A DNA stretch of 16,771 nt. Source: Bacteroidales bacterium (GTDB lineage: Bacteria > Bacteroidota > Bacteroidia > Bacteroidales > VadinHA17). The position numbers and the translations under genes are program-made. This document shows, piece by piece, positions 8,045-15,047 of the stretch; within the stretch, counting starts at the first letter, position 1; every line of letters begins with the position of its first letter. The notes under the pieces were generated by a model, which did not search any database, was not told the DNA's origin, and saw only the letters and a list, made by a program, of their open reading frames with translations. Where the stretch lies: positions 1-16,771 of the forward strand of contig JAAZAP010000201.1 in assembly GCA_012514255.1 (NCBI GenBank), read 5' to 3'.

Positions 8045-11000
8045 ATGCCCCATAGGAACCATCACATAGCCAGGAGATATCTTCTGATTATTGCAATGAT
8101 ACTGGCCGGTGGTTCTGTATTTGTTTCAGGGCAGACACCCCTTCTTACAGGCCAGGTCAACCGCTATGCAAAAATTACTTCTGTTGGGGCCGATTATGTG
8201 ATTGTTGATGATGTGTCTGACTTTGCTGTCAATGACACCGTAATGGTGATGCAGATGAACGGGGTCAGGATCAACGCCGGAACAGACCTTGAGGGTAACT
8301 ATCAGAATGTCATCGGCACACCGGGGAAATATGAGATAATCATAATCGGATCAATCAATACGGCCACACGAAGAATTAACTTCACCCGGGTGCTTATGAA
8401 CAGTTATAATGCCGGAACCGGATTGCAGCTTGTCAGGGTAAGGTCTTACCGTGATGCAGTAGTCAATACCCAGCTGTCATGCCAGCCCTGGGATTCCGCC
8501 TCTGTCCGTGGCGGGGTACTGGTCTTCATGGTCAAGGGTGTTCTGACACTTAATGCAGACATCAATGTCACGGGTGCCGGTTTCAGGGGAGGCATTGTCT
8601 CACAGGGTGTCGGGTGGTGCCAGAATACACATGACAGTCTCGGATGGGAATCCTATAGTATATGGTCTCCTGCTGCCGGGTATAAGGGTGAGGGCCTTGG
8701 CACCAGGACTGCCACTGACCAGCCTCTCTATCCTTACTTCATGAAAGGCAAGGGGGCCAACATGACCGGCGGTGGTGGCGGCAACGGACATTTCTCCGGC
8801 GGTGGCGGCGGCTCAAACTATGGTGAGGGCAGTATCGGTGATGTGGAGATTACCCCTGATACGTGCGGTGGTCTTATGCCCGGTGGCAGGGGAGGATTCA
8901 CTATCTCGGGTTATCCTACGCTCAACAGTGGTGTCTTTATGGGCGGTGGTGGCGGGGCCCCGGCATACCTTGCCACACCGTCAACATCTCCCGGCGCCAA
9001 TGGTGGAGGCATAGTCATCATCCATGCTGATACCATTGTCGGCAATGGCAGGATCATAACTGCCAGGGGAGCTGCAGCGGGTAACAACACGGTGGCAAAC
9101 AGTGGTGCCGGTGGTGGTGGTGCAGGCGGTTCGGTAGTGATAAGCACAACGCATTTTCAGACCACACCTCTCCTCTCGGCGAACGGGGGCAGGGGAGGTG
9201 ACAATATCAACCAGAACGGTGCCGGCGGCGGTGGCGGCGGTGGTCTCATATGGACCACAGGCCCTTTCCCCGGCACAGCAACCGTTGACGGTGGCCAGGG
9301 CGGCATTCACAGCACCGGCGATCCCAACAGGGACGGTTTACCGGGACGTATACGCGGTGACCTGAACCTGCCTCTCAACGGCTTCCTCTTCAATGAGATC
9401 TATCTGGTTCATAGCCAGACGCAGCTCGACTCCATCTGTGAGGGTATGATACCCCCCTCATTTACCGGCACCCGCCCGGCAGGAGGCAGCGGAACGTATA
9501 CCTACCAATGGCAGAAGAGTTATGACAATAATTCCTGGTCAGACGTTCCCGGGACATCCATTGACTATTCACCCGCCACCACCGAGGCGGTCACAGTATG
9601 GTTCCGCAGGGTTGTCAGTGACGGTGCAGGCATTGTTGACAGAAGTCTCCCGGTGCAGATCATCGTTCATCCCCGCATCACCGGGAACATAGTGGGCCGT
9701 GACACCACCCTGTGCTACAACATGAATCCTGACGAGCTCTATCCTCTCAATGCAGGCCCTTCAGGGGGGACGGGCATCTTTTTTTACCAATGGGAGCAGA
9801 GTCCTGACAATGCAGCGTGGAATGATGCTGCCGGCGCCGCCGTTGCCGCTGCATATGACCCGCCTGCCCTCATCTCAACAACATACTATCACCGCATTGT
9901 CAGCTCAGGAGCATGCACTGACATCAGCTCCCCGGTGACGGTGACCATCCTGCCCGCCATAACCAACAATACCGTCGCCGCTGACCAGACAATCTGTGAG
10001 GGCTCGCTCTTTGCCAATCTTGCCGGCTCTACCCCCGGCGGCGGCGCCGCACCCTCGTTCACCTATGAGTGGATGAGCAGCAGTGACAACGTGGACTGGG
10101 CGCCTGCTGCAGCCACCAACAACACTCCGGACTACAACCCACAGGACGACTCGCCGGGAACGACCTACTACCGCCGGATGGTATACAGCGGCCTCAACAA
10201 CACATGCCAGTCGGCCAGCAACAGCGTCACGCTGACCAGCCATCCTGCCATCACCAACAATATCATTGCTGCTGACCAGACCATCTGTGAAGGTACGGCC
10301 CCGGCAGACATAGACGGTACTCTGCCGGCTAACGGCGCGGGAGCAGGCACATACCTTTACCAGTGGATGAGAAGCACAGACGGTTCCGCCTACACCAATA
10401 TGGATGGCGCCACGGCCGAGGACCTTCCGGGTACTCCCCTTGCCAGCGGAGTGTGGTACAGGCGTGTGGTGAACTCATCGGCCTGCACCAGCACCAGCAA
10501 TCCGGTACACATCACTGTTGATCCTGCAATAACCGGATTCCAGATAGCCCTTCCTGCCCAGGGACATGATACAATATGCACCGGGACAGCTCCCGCATCT
10601 TTGTCGGGAACACCGGCCGGAGGGCTTGGTACTTTTACCTATGCATGGGCATCATCAACTGATAATATAAATTTCTCACCTCTTTCGGCAACCGGATCCT
10701 CATACCAGCCCGGGAACCTCTCCTCCACCACCTGGTTCAGGAGAACGGTGACATCAGGAGCCTGTTCGGAGAGCTCGGTATTCAGGATCACTGTCCTGCC
10801 CCTGATTACCGGGAACACTGTCTCTGCTGACCAGACAATATGCAATACCCAGACTGCAGCCTCTCTGACCGGCAGCGCCCTTTCTGGGGGCGATGGCATA
10901 TACAGGTATCTCTGGGAGCGAAAAGCAGCCTCTTCACCTGACTGGGTAGCTGCAGCCGGCACAAATAACAGCTCCGGTTATCAGCCACCCCTTCTTGATG

Positions 11001-11656
11001 AAACCACGCAGTTCAGACGCAGTGCCTTCTCGGGAGAGGCCAACTGTTGCACCTCAGTCTCTGAGCCCGTAACAGTGACGGTAGACATCATGCCTCAGAA
11101 CATAAGTGCCGGGGAAGACAGAAATCTTCTTCCATATCAGTTTGCAGCTCTCCTGGAAGGCAGCTTCGAAGGAGAGGGGACGGCATCATGGAGCTATGAC
11201 TTCAACAGCGGGAATGAGAACCCTCTCTTCTCAGCACCGGAAGAGTTGGTGACTGAAGTAAGGAAGCTCGGGTTCGGAGATAATACCTTTATTTTAACTG
11301 TCACCAACGGTGCATGTCTGGCTGAGGGCGTTCAGGTGACCCTGACAGTGCCCGAGCTGATCGTACCGCAGGGCATCACCCCGAACAATGACGGAATAAA
11401 TGATTACTTCAATATTGAAGGGCTTGAGTTTACCAGGAATGAGCTTGTAATAATAAACACTGCCGGAGCGGTGGTATACAGGGAGGATGATTACAGGAGC
11501 AATGATCCGGTTGGAGCATGGACAGGTCTGGATCTGAGTGGTAAAGAGGTTCCTGACGGCACTTACTATTACCTTCTGACCATAAAGGGAGCGCAGGACC
11601 TGGATGTGCCCGACTATGTAGCACACCTTAGCGGGTTCTTGATTCTCAGGAGATGA
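8045..11656 (+). CDS. Large surface/secreted protein with type B T9SS sorting domain (gliding-motility-associated C-terminal domain)
   Basis: This 1203-aa protein is exported by Sec and then, by inference, by the type IX secretion system. Residues 1-30 form a signal peptide (basic HIARR, hydrophobic core, cleavage near VSG-Q). Residues about 31-240 are beta-rich. Residues about 242-403 are very glycine-rich, with several runs of five to seven glycines. Residues 457-1015 hold six Ig-like modules of about 93 aa. They share an ICEG-type start, a YxYxW strand, a YYRR/WFRR strand and a paired cysteine near SGAC. After a linker, residues 1105-1203 carry the CHU_C/type B sorting domain, with the hallmark TPNNDGINDYFNIEG and a terminal GTYYYLLTIKG...GFLILRR. 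Such domains mark T9SS cargo in Bacteroidota, often adhesins. The adjacent PorP/SprF gene fits a cargo-translocon pair. The ligand is unknown. Confidence 0.9.
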   Translation: MPHRNHHIARRYLLIIAMILAGGSVFVSGQTPLLTGQVNRYAKITSVGADYVIVDDVSDFAVNDTVMVMQMNGVRINAGTDLEGNYQNVIGTPGKYEIIIIGSINTATRRINFTRVLMNSYNAGTGLQLVRVRSYRDAVVNTQLSCQPWDSASVRGGVLVFMVKGVLTLNADINVTGAGFRGGIVSQGVGWCQNTHDSLGWESYSIWSPAAGYKGEGLGTRTATDQPLYPYFMKGKGANMTGGGGGNGHFSGGGGGSNYGEGSIGDVEITPDTCGGLMPGGRGGFTISGYPTLNSGVFMGGGGGAPAYLATPSTSPGANGGGIVIIHADTIVGNGRIITARGAAAGNNTVANSGAGGGGAGGSVVISTTHFQTTPLLSANGGRGGDNINQNGAGGGGGGGLIWTTGPFPGTATVDGGQGGIHSTGDPNRDGLPGRIRGDLNLPLNGFLFNEIYLVHSQTQLDSICEGMIPPSFTGTRPAGGSGTYTYQWQKSYDNNSWSDVPGTSIDYSPATTEAVTVWFRRVVSDGAGIVDRSLPVQIIVHPRITGNIVGRDTTLCYNMNPDELYPLNAGPSGGTGIFFYQWEQSPDNAAWNDAAGAAVAAAYDPPALISTTYYHRIVSSGACTDISSPVTVTILPAITNNTVAADQTICEGSLFANLAGSTPGGGAAPSFTYEWMSSSDNVDWAPAAATNNTPDYNPQDDSPGTTYYRRMVYSGLNNTCQSASNSVTLTSHPAITNNIIAADQTICEGTAPADIDGTLPANGAGAGTYLYQWMRSTDGSAYTNMDGATAEDLPGTPLASGVWYRRVVNSSACTSTSNPVHITVDPAITGFQIALPAQGHDTICTGTAPASLSGTPAGGLGTFTYAWASSTDNINFSPLSATGSSYQPGNLSSTTWFRRTVTSGACSESSVFRITVLPLITGNTVSADQTICNTQTAASLTGSALSGGDGIYRYLWERKAASSPDWVAAAGTNNSSGYQPPLLDETTQFRRSAFSGEANCCTSVSEPVTVTVDIMPQNISAGEDRNLLPYQFAALLEGSFEGEGTASWSYDFNSGNENPLFSAPEELVTEVRKLGFGDNTFILTVTNGACLAEGVQVTLTVPELIVPQGITPNNDGINDYFNIEGLEFTRNELVIINTAGAVVYREDDYRSNDPVGAWTGLDLSGKEVPDGTYYYLLTIKGAQDLDVPDYVAHLSGFLILRR
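8768..9254 (+). repeat. Glycine-codon-rich low-complexity segment within the cargo gene
   Basis: GGT/GGC-rich stretches recur at about 8768, 8800, 8941, 9109 and 9224. They encode runs of glycine separated by short polar or beta-forming stretches such as GGGIVIIHADTIVGNGRI. The long open frames seen on the opposite strand here are a by-product of this composition. Confidence 0.75.
9413..11089 (+). repeat. Six tandem Ig-like module repeats in the cargo gene
   Basis: Module boundaries marked by an I-T-x-N/F motif fall at 9677, 9959, 10250, 10529 and 10805, giving units of 282, 291, 279 and 276 bases, with a first module from 9413 and the last ending near 11089. Modules 3, 4 and 6 begin with closely related DNA (GCTGACCAGACAAT or near variants), which points to internal duplication or recombination. 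Module 2 is the most diverged at its start (TLCYNMNPDE in place of ICEG). Confidence 0.8.
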
Positions 11657-11658
11657 TG

Positions 11659-12588
11659 ATGAAGGGAAGAGTATACATAGTGATCCTTGTTGCCCTGGCA
11701 TTGCAGTCCGCTGCAATAGCCCAGCAGGTTCCCATTACCAGCCAGTATCTTACCAACGGGCTTGTCATCAATCCTGCCTACGCAGGTACGCGCGAAGCCC
11801 TGAGCATCAACCTCTCTTACCGCAAGCAGTGGGCGAATATCACAGGCGCCCCTCAGTTCCAGACCCTCTCGCTTCACAGCCCGATAAACGAGAAGGAGAA
11901 GGTATCCCTGGGCCTGATGGCTGAATATCTTACCTACGGCGTCACAAAGGATGTAGGCATCTATGCATATTATGCCTACAGTGTGAGGCTGGGCCGTGGT
12001 AAACTATCAATGGGGCTTAAGGGCGGTCTTGACCTGAGCAACACCAACTACAACAGGCTGCAGTTCCCCGATGGCAATCCCGCAGATCCGCTTCTGGCGG
12101 GTGACATGAAATACACCCTTCCAAACATGGGTGTCGGGTTTTATTATTATACTGACAGGTACTTTGCCGGTCTCTCTGTGCCGTCACTGCTCACCTACAA
12201 ACGTGATGCAACTGACGAGTTCAGCGTAACCCCTGATTACAAAATGTTCATGAGCTGTCTTACGGCAGGCACCCTTCTTCAGTTCGCTGATATTATCAAG
12301 GTGAAGCCGTCAGTGCTTGTCCGCTATTCAATACATAAACCCCTTGAGGTTGATCTGAATGCCAACCTGATAATTGCTGATCTCCTATGGGTGGGAGGAT
12401 CATACAGGATGGCGGAGAAGGCCGTGGTGGCTCTCGTTGACCTGCAGATCACCCCGCAGCTGAAGCTGGGATACTCGTATGACTATCAGCTGGGGCACCT
12501 GAATAACTACACATCGGGAACGCACGAGGTATCACTCAGGTACGAATTCCAGTATGAGGTCACCGCAACATCACCAAGGTATTTCTGA
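11659..12588 (+). CDS. PorP/SprF family type IX secretion system outer-membrane protein
   Basis: This ~309-aa protein has a signal peptide (KGRVYIVILVALALQSAAIAQQ) and then the family signature SQYLTNGLVINPAYAGTREALSINLSYRKQW, in which the NPAYAG motif is diagnostic. The rest is alternating amphipathic strands with repeated YxY and GxxL patterns, ending in an aromatic LRYEFQYEV...RYF typical of an outer-membrane beta-barrel. In Flavobacterium johnsoniae SprF is needed for secretion of the type B cargo SprB, and PorP belongs to the Porphyromonas T9SS; paralogues are often paired with individual cargo genes. That pairing fits the upstream gene. Three consecutive ATGs lie at 11653, 11656 and 11659. 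The AGGAG at 11648-11652 is correctly spaced only for 11659. The gene follows the cargo stop by 2 bases. Confidence 0.93.
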   Translation: MKGRVYIVILVALALQSAAIAQQVPITSQYLTNGLVINPAYAGTREALSINLSYRKQWANITGAPQFQTLSLHSPINEKEKVSLGLMAEYLTYGVTKDVGIYAYYAYSVRLGRGKLSMGLKGGLDLSNTNYNRLQFPDGNPADPLLAGDMKYTLPNMGVGFYYYTDRYFAGLSVPSLLTYKRDATDEFSVTPDYKMFMSCLTAGTLLQFADIIKVKPSVLVRYSIHKPLEVDLNANLIIADLLWVGGSYRMAEKAVVALVDLQITPQLKLGYSYDYQLGHLNNYTSGTHEVSLRYEFQYEVTATSPRYF

Positions 12589-12592
12589 AAAG

Positions 12593-14059
12593 ATGAGAGG
12601 AGTTCTGAAACATATAACAATAGCGCTGCTCGTTCTTTCATGTTCGTGGACCCTTCTTGACGGCCAGGCGAAAGGCACCTTTGAGGTGTCACATCTGTCA
12701 GCTATATCATCCGGATCGGCTGACATGGCTCCCGTTATCATGAGTGACGGCATACTCTTCTGTTCAAACAGGAAGACAAATCCTTTCCTGACGAAGAAGA
12801 ATCTTGACGGCGTAAGGCTTTTTGAGCTCTGGTTTGCGCCCTTCGATGGCAATGGTGAACCTTCGTCGCCCCGCCGTTTTGCTCCGGGCCTTGTCAATGA
12901 TGCCAATATTGGCCCGGCGTCTGTCACTACTGATGGCAACACACTGTGGTTCACGCGCAACCTGTCAGAGGGTCGGCGGCTGGGCAGAAAGCAGTCGAAC
13001 CGTCTGGGCATCTACACCGCAAAGCGAAGCGGTTCACAGTGGACGGATATCACGCCGTTTGAACACAACAACCCCGAATACAACCTGTCATATCCCTATG
13101 TGTCAGCTGACGGGCGGTATCTCTTCTTCTGCTCAGACATGCCGGGAGGAGCGGGCAGCTATGATATCTACATGTGCGAAAACCTGGAGGGACAATGGTC
13201 AGAGCCGGTCAACCTCGGACCGGAGGTAAACAGCAGCTCTGCCGAGCTTCATCCCTTCCTGCACAGCTCCGGGAGGCTCTATTTCGCCTCTGACAGACCT
13301 GGCGGCAAAGGCGGTCTTGATGTATGGTATTCGAACCTTGCATATGGTTCATGGACCACTCCCAGGGCTCTTGATGAGCCTGTCAATTCAGAGGCTGATG
13401 ATTTTGCCTTCTATGCTGCCCAGGGAGGATTGCAGGGTTATTTTGCCTCTAACCGCCGCAGCTACAATGATGATATCTACAGCTTCTCCTCAACCATCAT
13501 TCGCTGGTCGGCATGTGACACCCTTCAGCAAAACAGTTATTGCTACGAATTTATTGAAGAGAATGCACTGAAACAGGACACAATGAAGACCGGTTTCAGA
13601 TGGGAATGGGACTTTGGTGACGGGCACAGGGCCGTTGGCATTACAGCAGAGCACTGTTATGCCGGTCCGGGTATATATGATGTGAGCCTTGACATAGTCA
13701 ACCTCATCACCGGAGGCATTGAAAAAAGACAGGCATCTTACGAGCTGGAGATAACCGATATTGAACAACCGGTAATCACCTGTCCGGAGACAGTCAGGGC
13801 AGGGGAGACATTGATACTCAATGCAGGAGCCACCTATCTGCCCGGCATGAATATTGAAAGATATTACTGGAATTTCGGAGATGAGACTGTAGCAACCGGG
13901 CTGGAAGTATCAAAGATCTATGAGCTTCCGGGAAGATATAATATTCAGCTGATAGTCAGCTCAAAGCTGACGCAGGGGGAGTCGTGCGTGAGGTTTGTGT
14001 ATGTAAGGATATTGAAGTGTCTGCAAATTAAATTAGAATACTGTAAACGAGGAAGATGA
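12593..14059 (+). CDS. Secreted PD40 propeller and PKD-domain protein, likely T9SS-associated envelope protein
   Basis: This 488-aa protein has a signal peptide (MRGVLKHITIALLVLSCSWTLLDGQ). Residues about 40-300 contain five PD40/WD40-like propeller blades, each with a DGxxLxF-type strand: ILFCSNR, LWFTRNL, DGRYLFFCSDMPGG, GRLYFASDRPGG and YFASNRR. Two PKD folds follow: WEWDFGDG (337-344) with a closing YAGPGIYDVSLDI, and YYWNFGDE with YELPGRYNIQLIV. PD40 domains occur in the T9SS protein PorE and in OmpA-family proteins often found next to porP/sprF. Here the TPR and peptidoglycan-binding OmpA domains are missing. The ATG at 12593 was chosen because the signal peptide starts there, 4 bases after the PorP/SprF stop; the open frame reaches back to 12554 but the extra residues are not signal-like. 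The last ~15 residues are basic, AT-rich in coding, and look unlike the domain before them. The stop overlaps the next start (ATGA). Confidence 0.8.
   Translation: MRGVLKHITIALLVLSCSWTLLDGQAKGTFEVSHLSAISSGSADMAPVIMSDGILFCSNRKTNPFLTKKNLDGVRLFELWFAPFDGNGEPSSPRRFAPGLVNDANIGPASVTTDGNTLWFTRNLSEGRRLGRKQSNRLGIYTAKRSGSQWTDITPFEHNNPEYNLSYPYVSADGRYLFFCSDMPGGAGSYDIYMCENLEGQWSEPVNLGPEVNSSSAELHPFLHSSGRLYFASDRPGGKGGLDVWYSNLAYGSWTTPRALDEPVNSEADDFAFYAAQGGLQGYFASNRRSYNDDIYSFSSTIIRWSACDTLQQNSYCYEFIEENALKQDTMKTGFRWEWDFGDGHRAVGITAEHCYAGPGIYDVSLDIVNLITGGIEKRQASYELEITDIEQPVITCPETVRAGETLILNAGATYLPGMNIERYYWNFGDETVATGLEVSKIYELPGRYNIQLIVSSKLTQGESCVRFVYVRILKCLQIKLEYCKRGR
14049..14053 (+). promoter_or_regulatory. Ribosome-binding site for the 329-aa secreted protein
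   Basis: GAGGA lies two bases before the ATG at 14056, within the AT-rich 3' end of the PD40/PKD gene. It fixes the start and, with the ATGA overlap, implies coupled translation. Confidence 0.5.
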
Positions 14060-15045
14060 AAGTTACCCGAACAATATTGCCGCTGTTTCTGCTTGTGCTC
14101 TCTGCCGTACCTGCAGGGATGAAAGCCCAGGAAGTTCCAGGGCCGGATGAGAATGTCCCGTTCCTGATAACCTTCGGTAAAGACGGAGGTGTTACCTCAT
14201 GGGGAGATGATGATTTCAGCCAGACATTCTTTTTCGCCCTGCCGAAAGATTACCGGGATCCATTCTATATAAGAGTATATGACCCTGATATCGGGGGCAA
14301 GACAGATGAGCTCAACAACTTCTGGAATACCAGGATGATGTATTCCATCTACGGAGGGAAAGGATGTTACACACATGAGGAAGCCAACGGCATATCACCT
14401 ACAGGTAACTACAAGAGCGGTACGCTTCTGGCAACACGCACATTCGGGATGGACAACAAGCTTGATGAGCGCTGGTACACTTTCGGCCCGTTTAATCCCG
14501 CTGACGGTGAGTATTACCCGAAATTTTCAAGCAATATTTTCAAGATCATCTGTGATGGCATTTCAGGCGATGACGGCAATCTTTACAGGTATGCAATCTC
14601 CAGGAGGCCTGACGCCAATGTGCCCATAGACGGAGCCAACGCGTTTACCTATGAATACACTTTCAGGATGTGGAATAACAATGACACCTCCTTCGTATCA
14701 CATATCTACCCGTTCATTGACAGCGGGTGCGTATACATACAGATGAGGAACTTCGACTGGGACAATGACGGCGACTTCATTGTTGTCTCCGTTGAGAGAA
14801 AAGGGCAGGATATGCCCCTCTCGGGGGATGATGTATGGGAGACATCACGGATGCCCATTTTTGAAGGAGAGATAGGCAAGTCCCTTGACTTCCGCTTCTA
14901 CAAGAAGAAAGGCGAACTGGTAAAGAATAACAACGTGGTGGTTTCAGTACAGAACCAGTACGGAGAGAATCTTCCCTTCTTCAGCGCACCTATAGGAGGG
15001 GTCCCGGTGTATAAGCCACGGATAAAGGTAGTACCTAAGAAATAA
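14056..15045 (+). CDS. Unrecognised secreted protein with acidic calcium-loop-like motif
   Basis: I do not recognise this 329-aa protein. A clear signal peptide (MKVTRTILPLFLLVLSAVPAGMKAQ) predicts export. The mature part appears mostly beta-strand and rich in aromatic and acidic residues. A conserved-looking block at 36-82 (LITFGKDGG, SWGDDDFSQTFFFALPKD, PFYIRVYDPDIGG) could be a beta-sandwich. FDWDNDGD at 233-240 resembles a DxDxDG calcium loop of the EF-hand/dockerin type. Three cysteines (105, 156, 225) are present. No membrane helix, sorting domain or OmpA domain is seen, so it is probably periplasmic or outer-membrane-associated rather than a T9SS cargo. A GAGGA site at 14049-14053 supports the ATG at 14056, which overlaps the PD40/PKD stop by 4 bases. 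The next gene begins 2 bases after its stop, so it should be co-expressed with the PorP/SprF group. Confidence 0.85.
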   Translation: MKVTRTILPLFLLVLSAVPAGMKAQEVPGPDENVPFLITFGKDGGVTSWGDDDFSQTFFFALPKDYRDPFYIRVYDPDIGGKTDELNNFWNTRMMYSIYGGKGCYTHEEANGISPTGNYKSGTLLATRTFGMDNKLDERWYTFGPFNPADGEYYPKFSSNIFKIICDGISGDDGNLYRYAISRRPDANVPIDGANAFTYEYTFRMWNNNDTSFVSHIYPFIDSGCVYIQMRNFDWDNDGDFIVVSVERKGQDMPLSGDDVWETSRMPIFEGEIGKSLDFRFYKKKGELVKNNNVVVSVQNQYGENLPFFSAPIGGVPVYKPRIKVVPKK

Positions 15046-15047
15046 TC

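Noticed and set aside
8911..9310. Minus-strand open frames opposite the glycine-rich segment
   Set aside because: They arise from GGN codons read in reverse as proline, alanine and threonine; they have no signal or domain.
9413..11089. Tandem repeats considered as a CRISPR array or minisatellite
   Set aside because: Units of about 280 bases are in frame and encode Ig-like folds; there are no short identical repeats with unique spacers.
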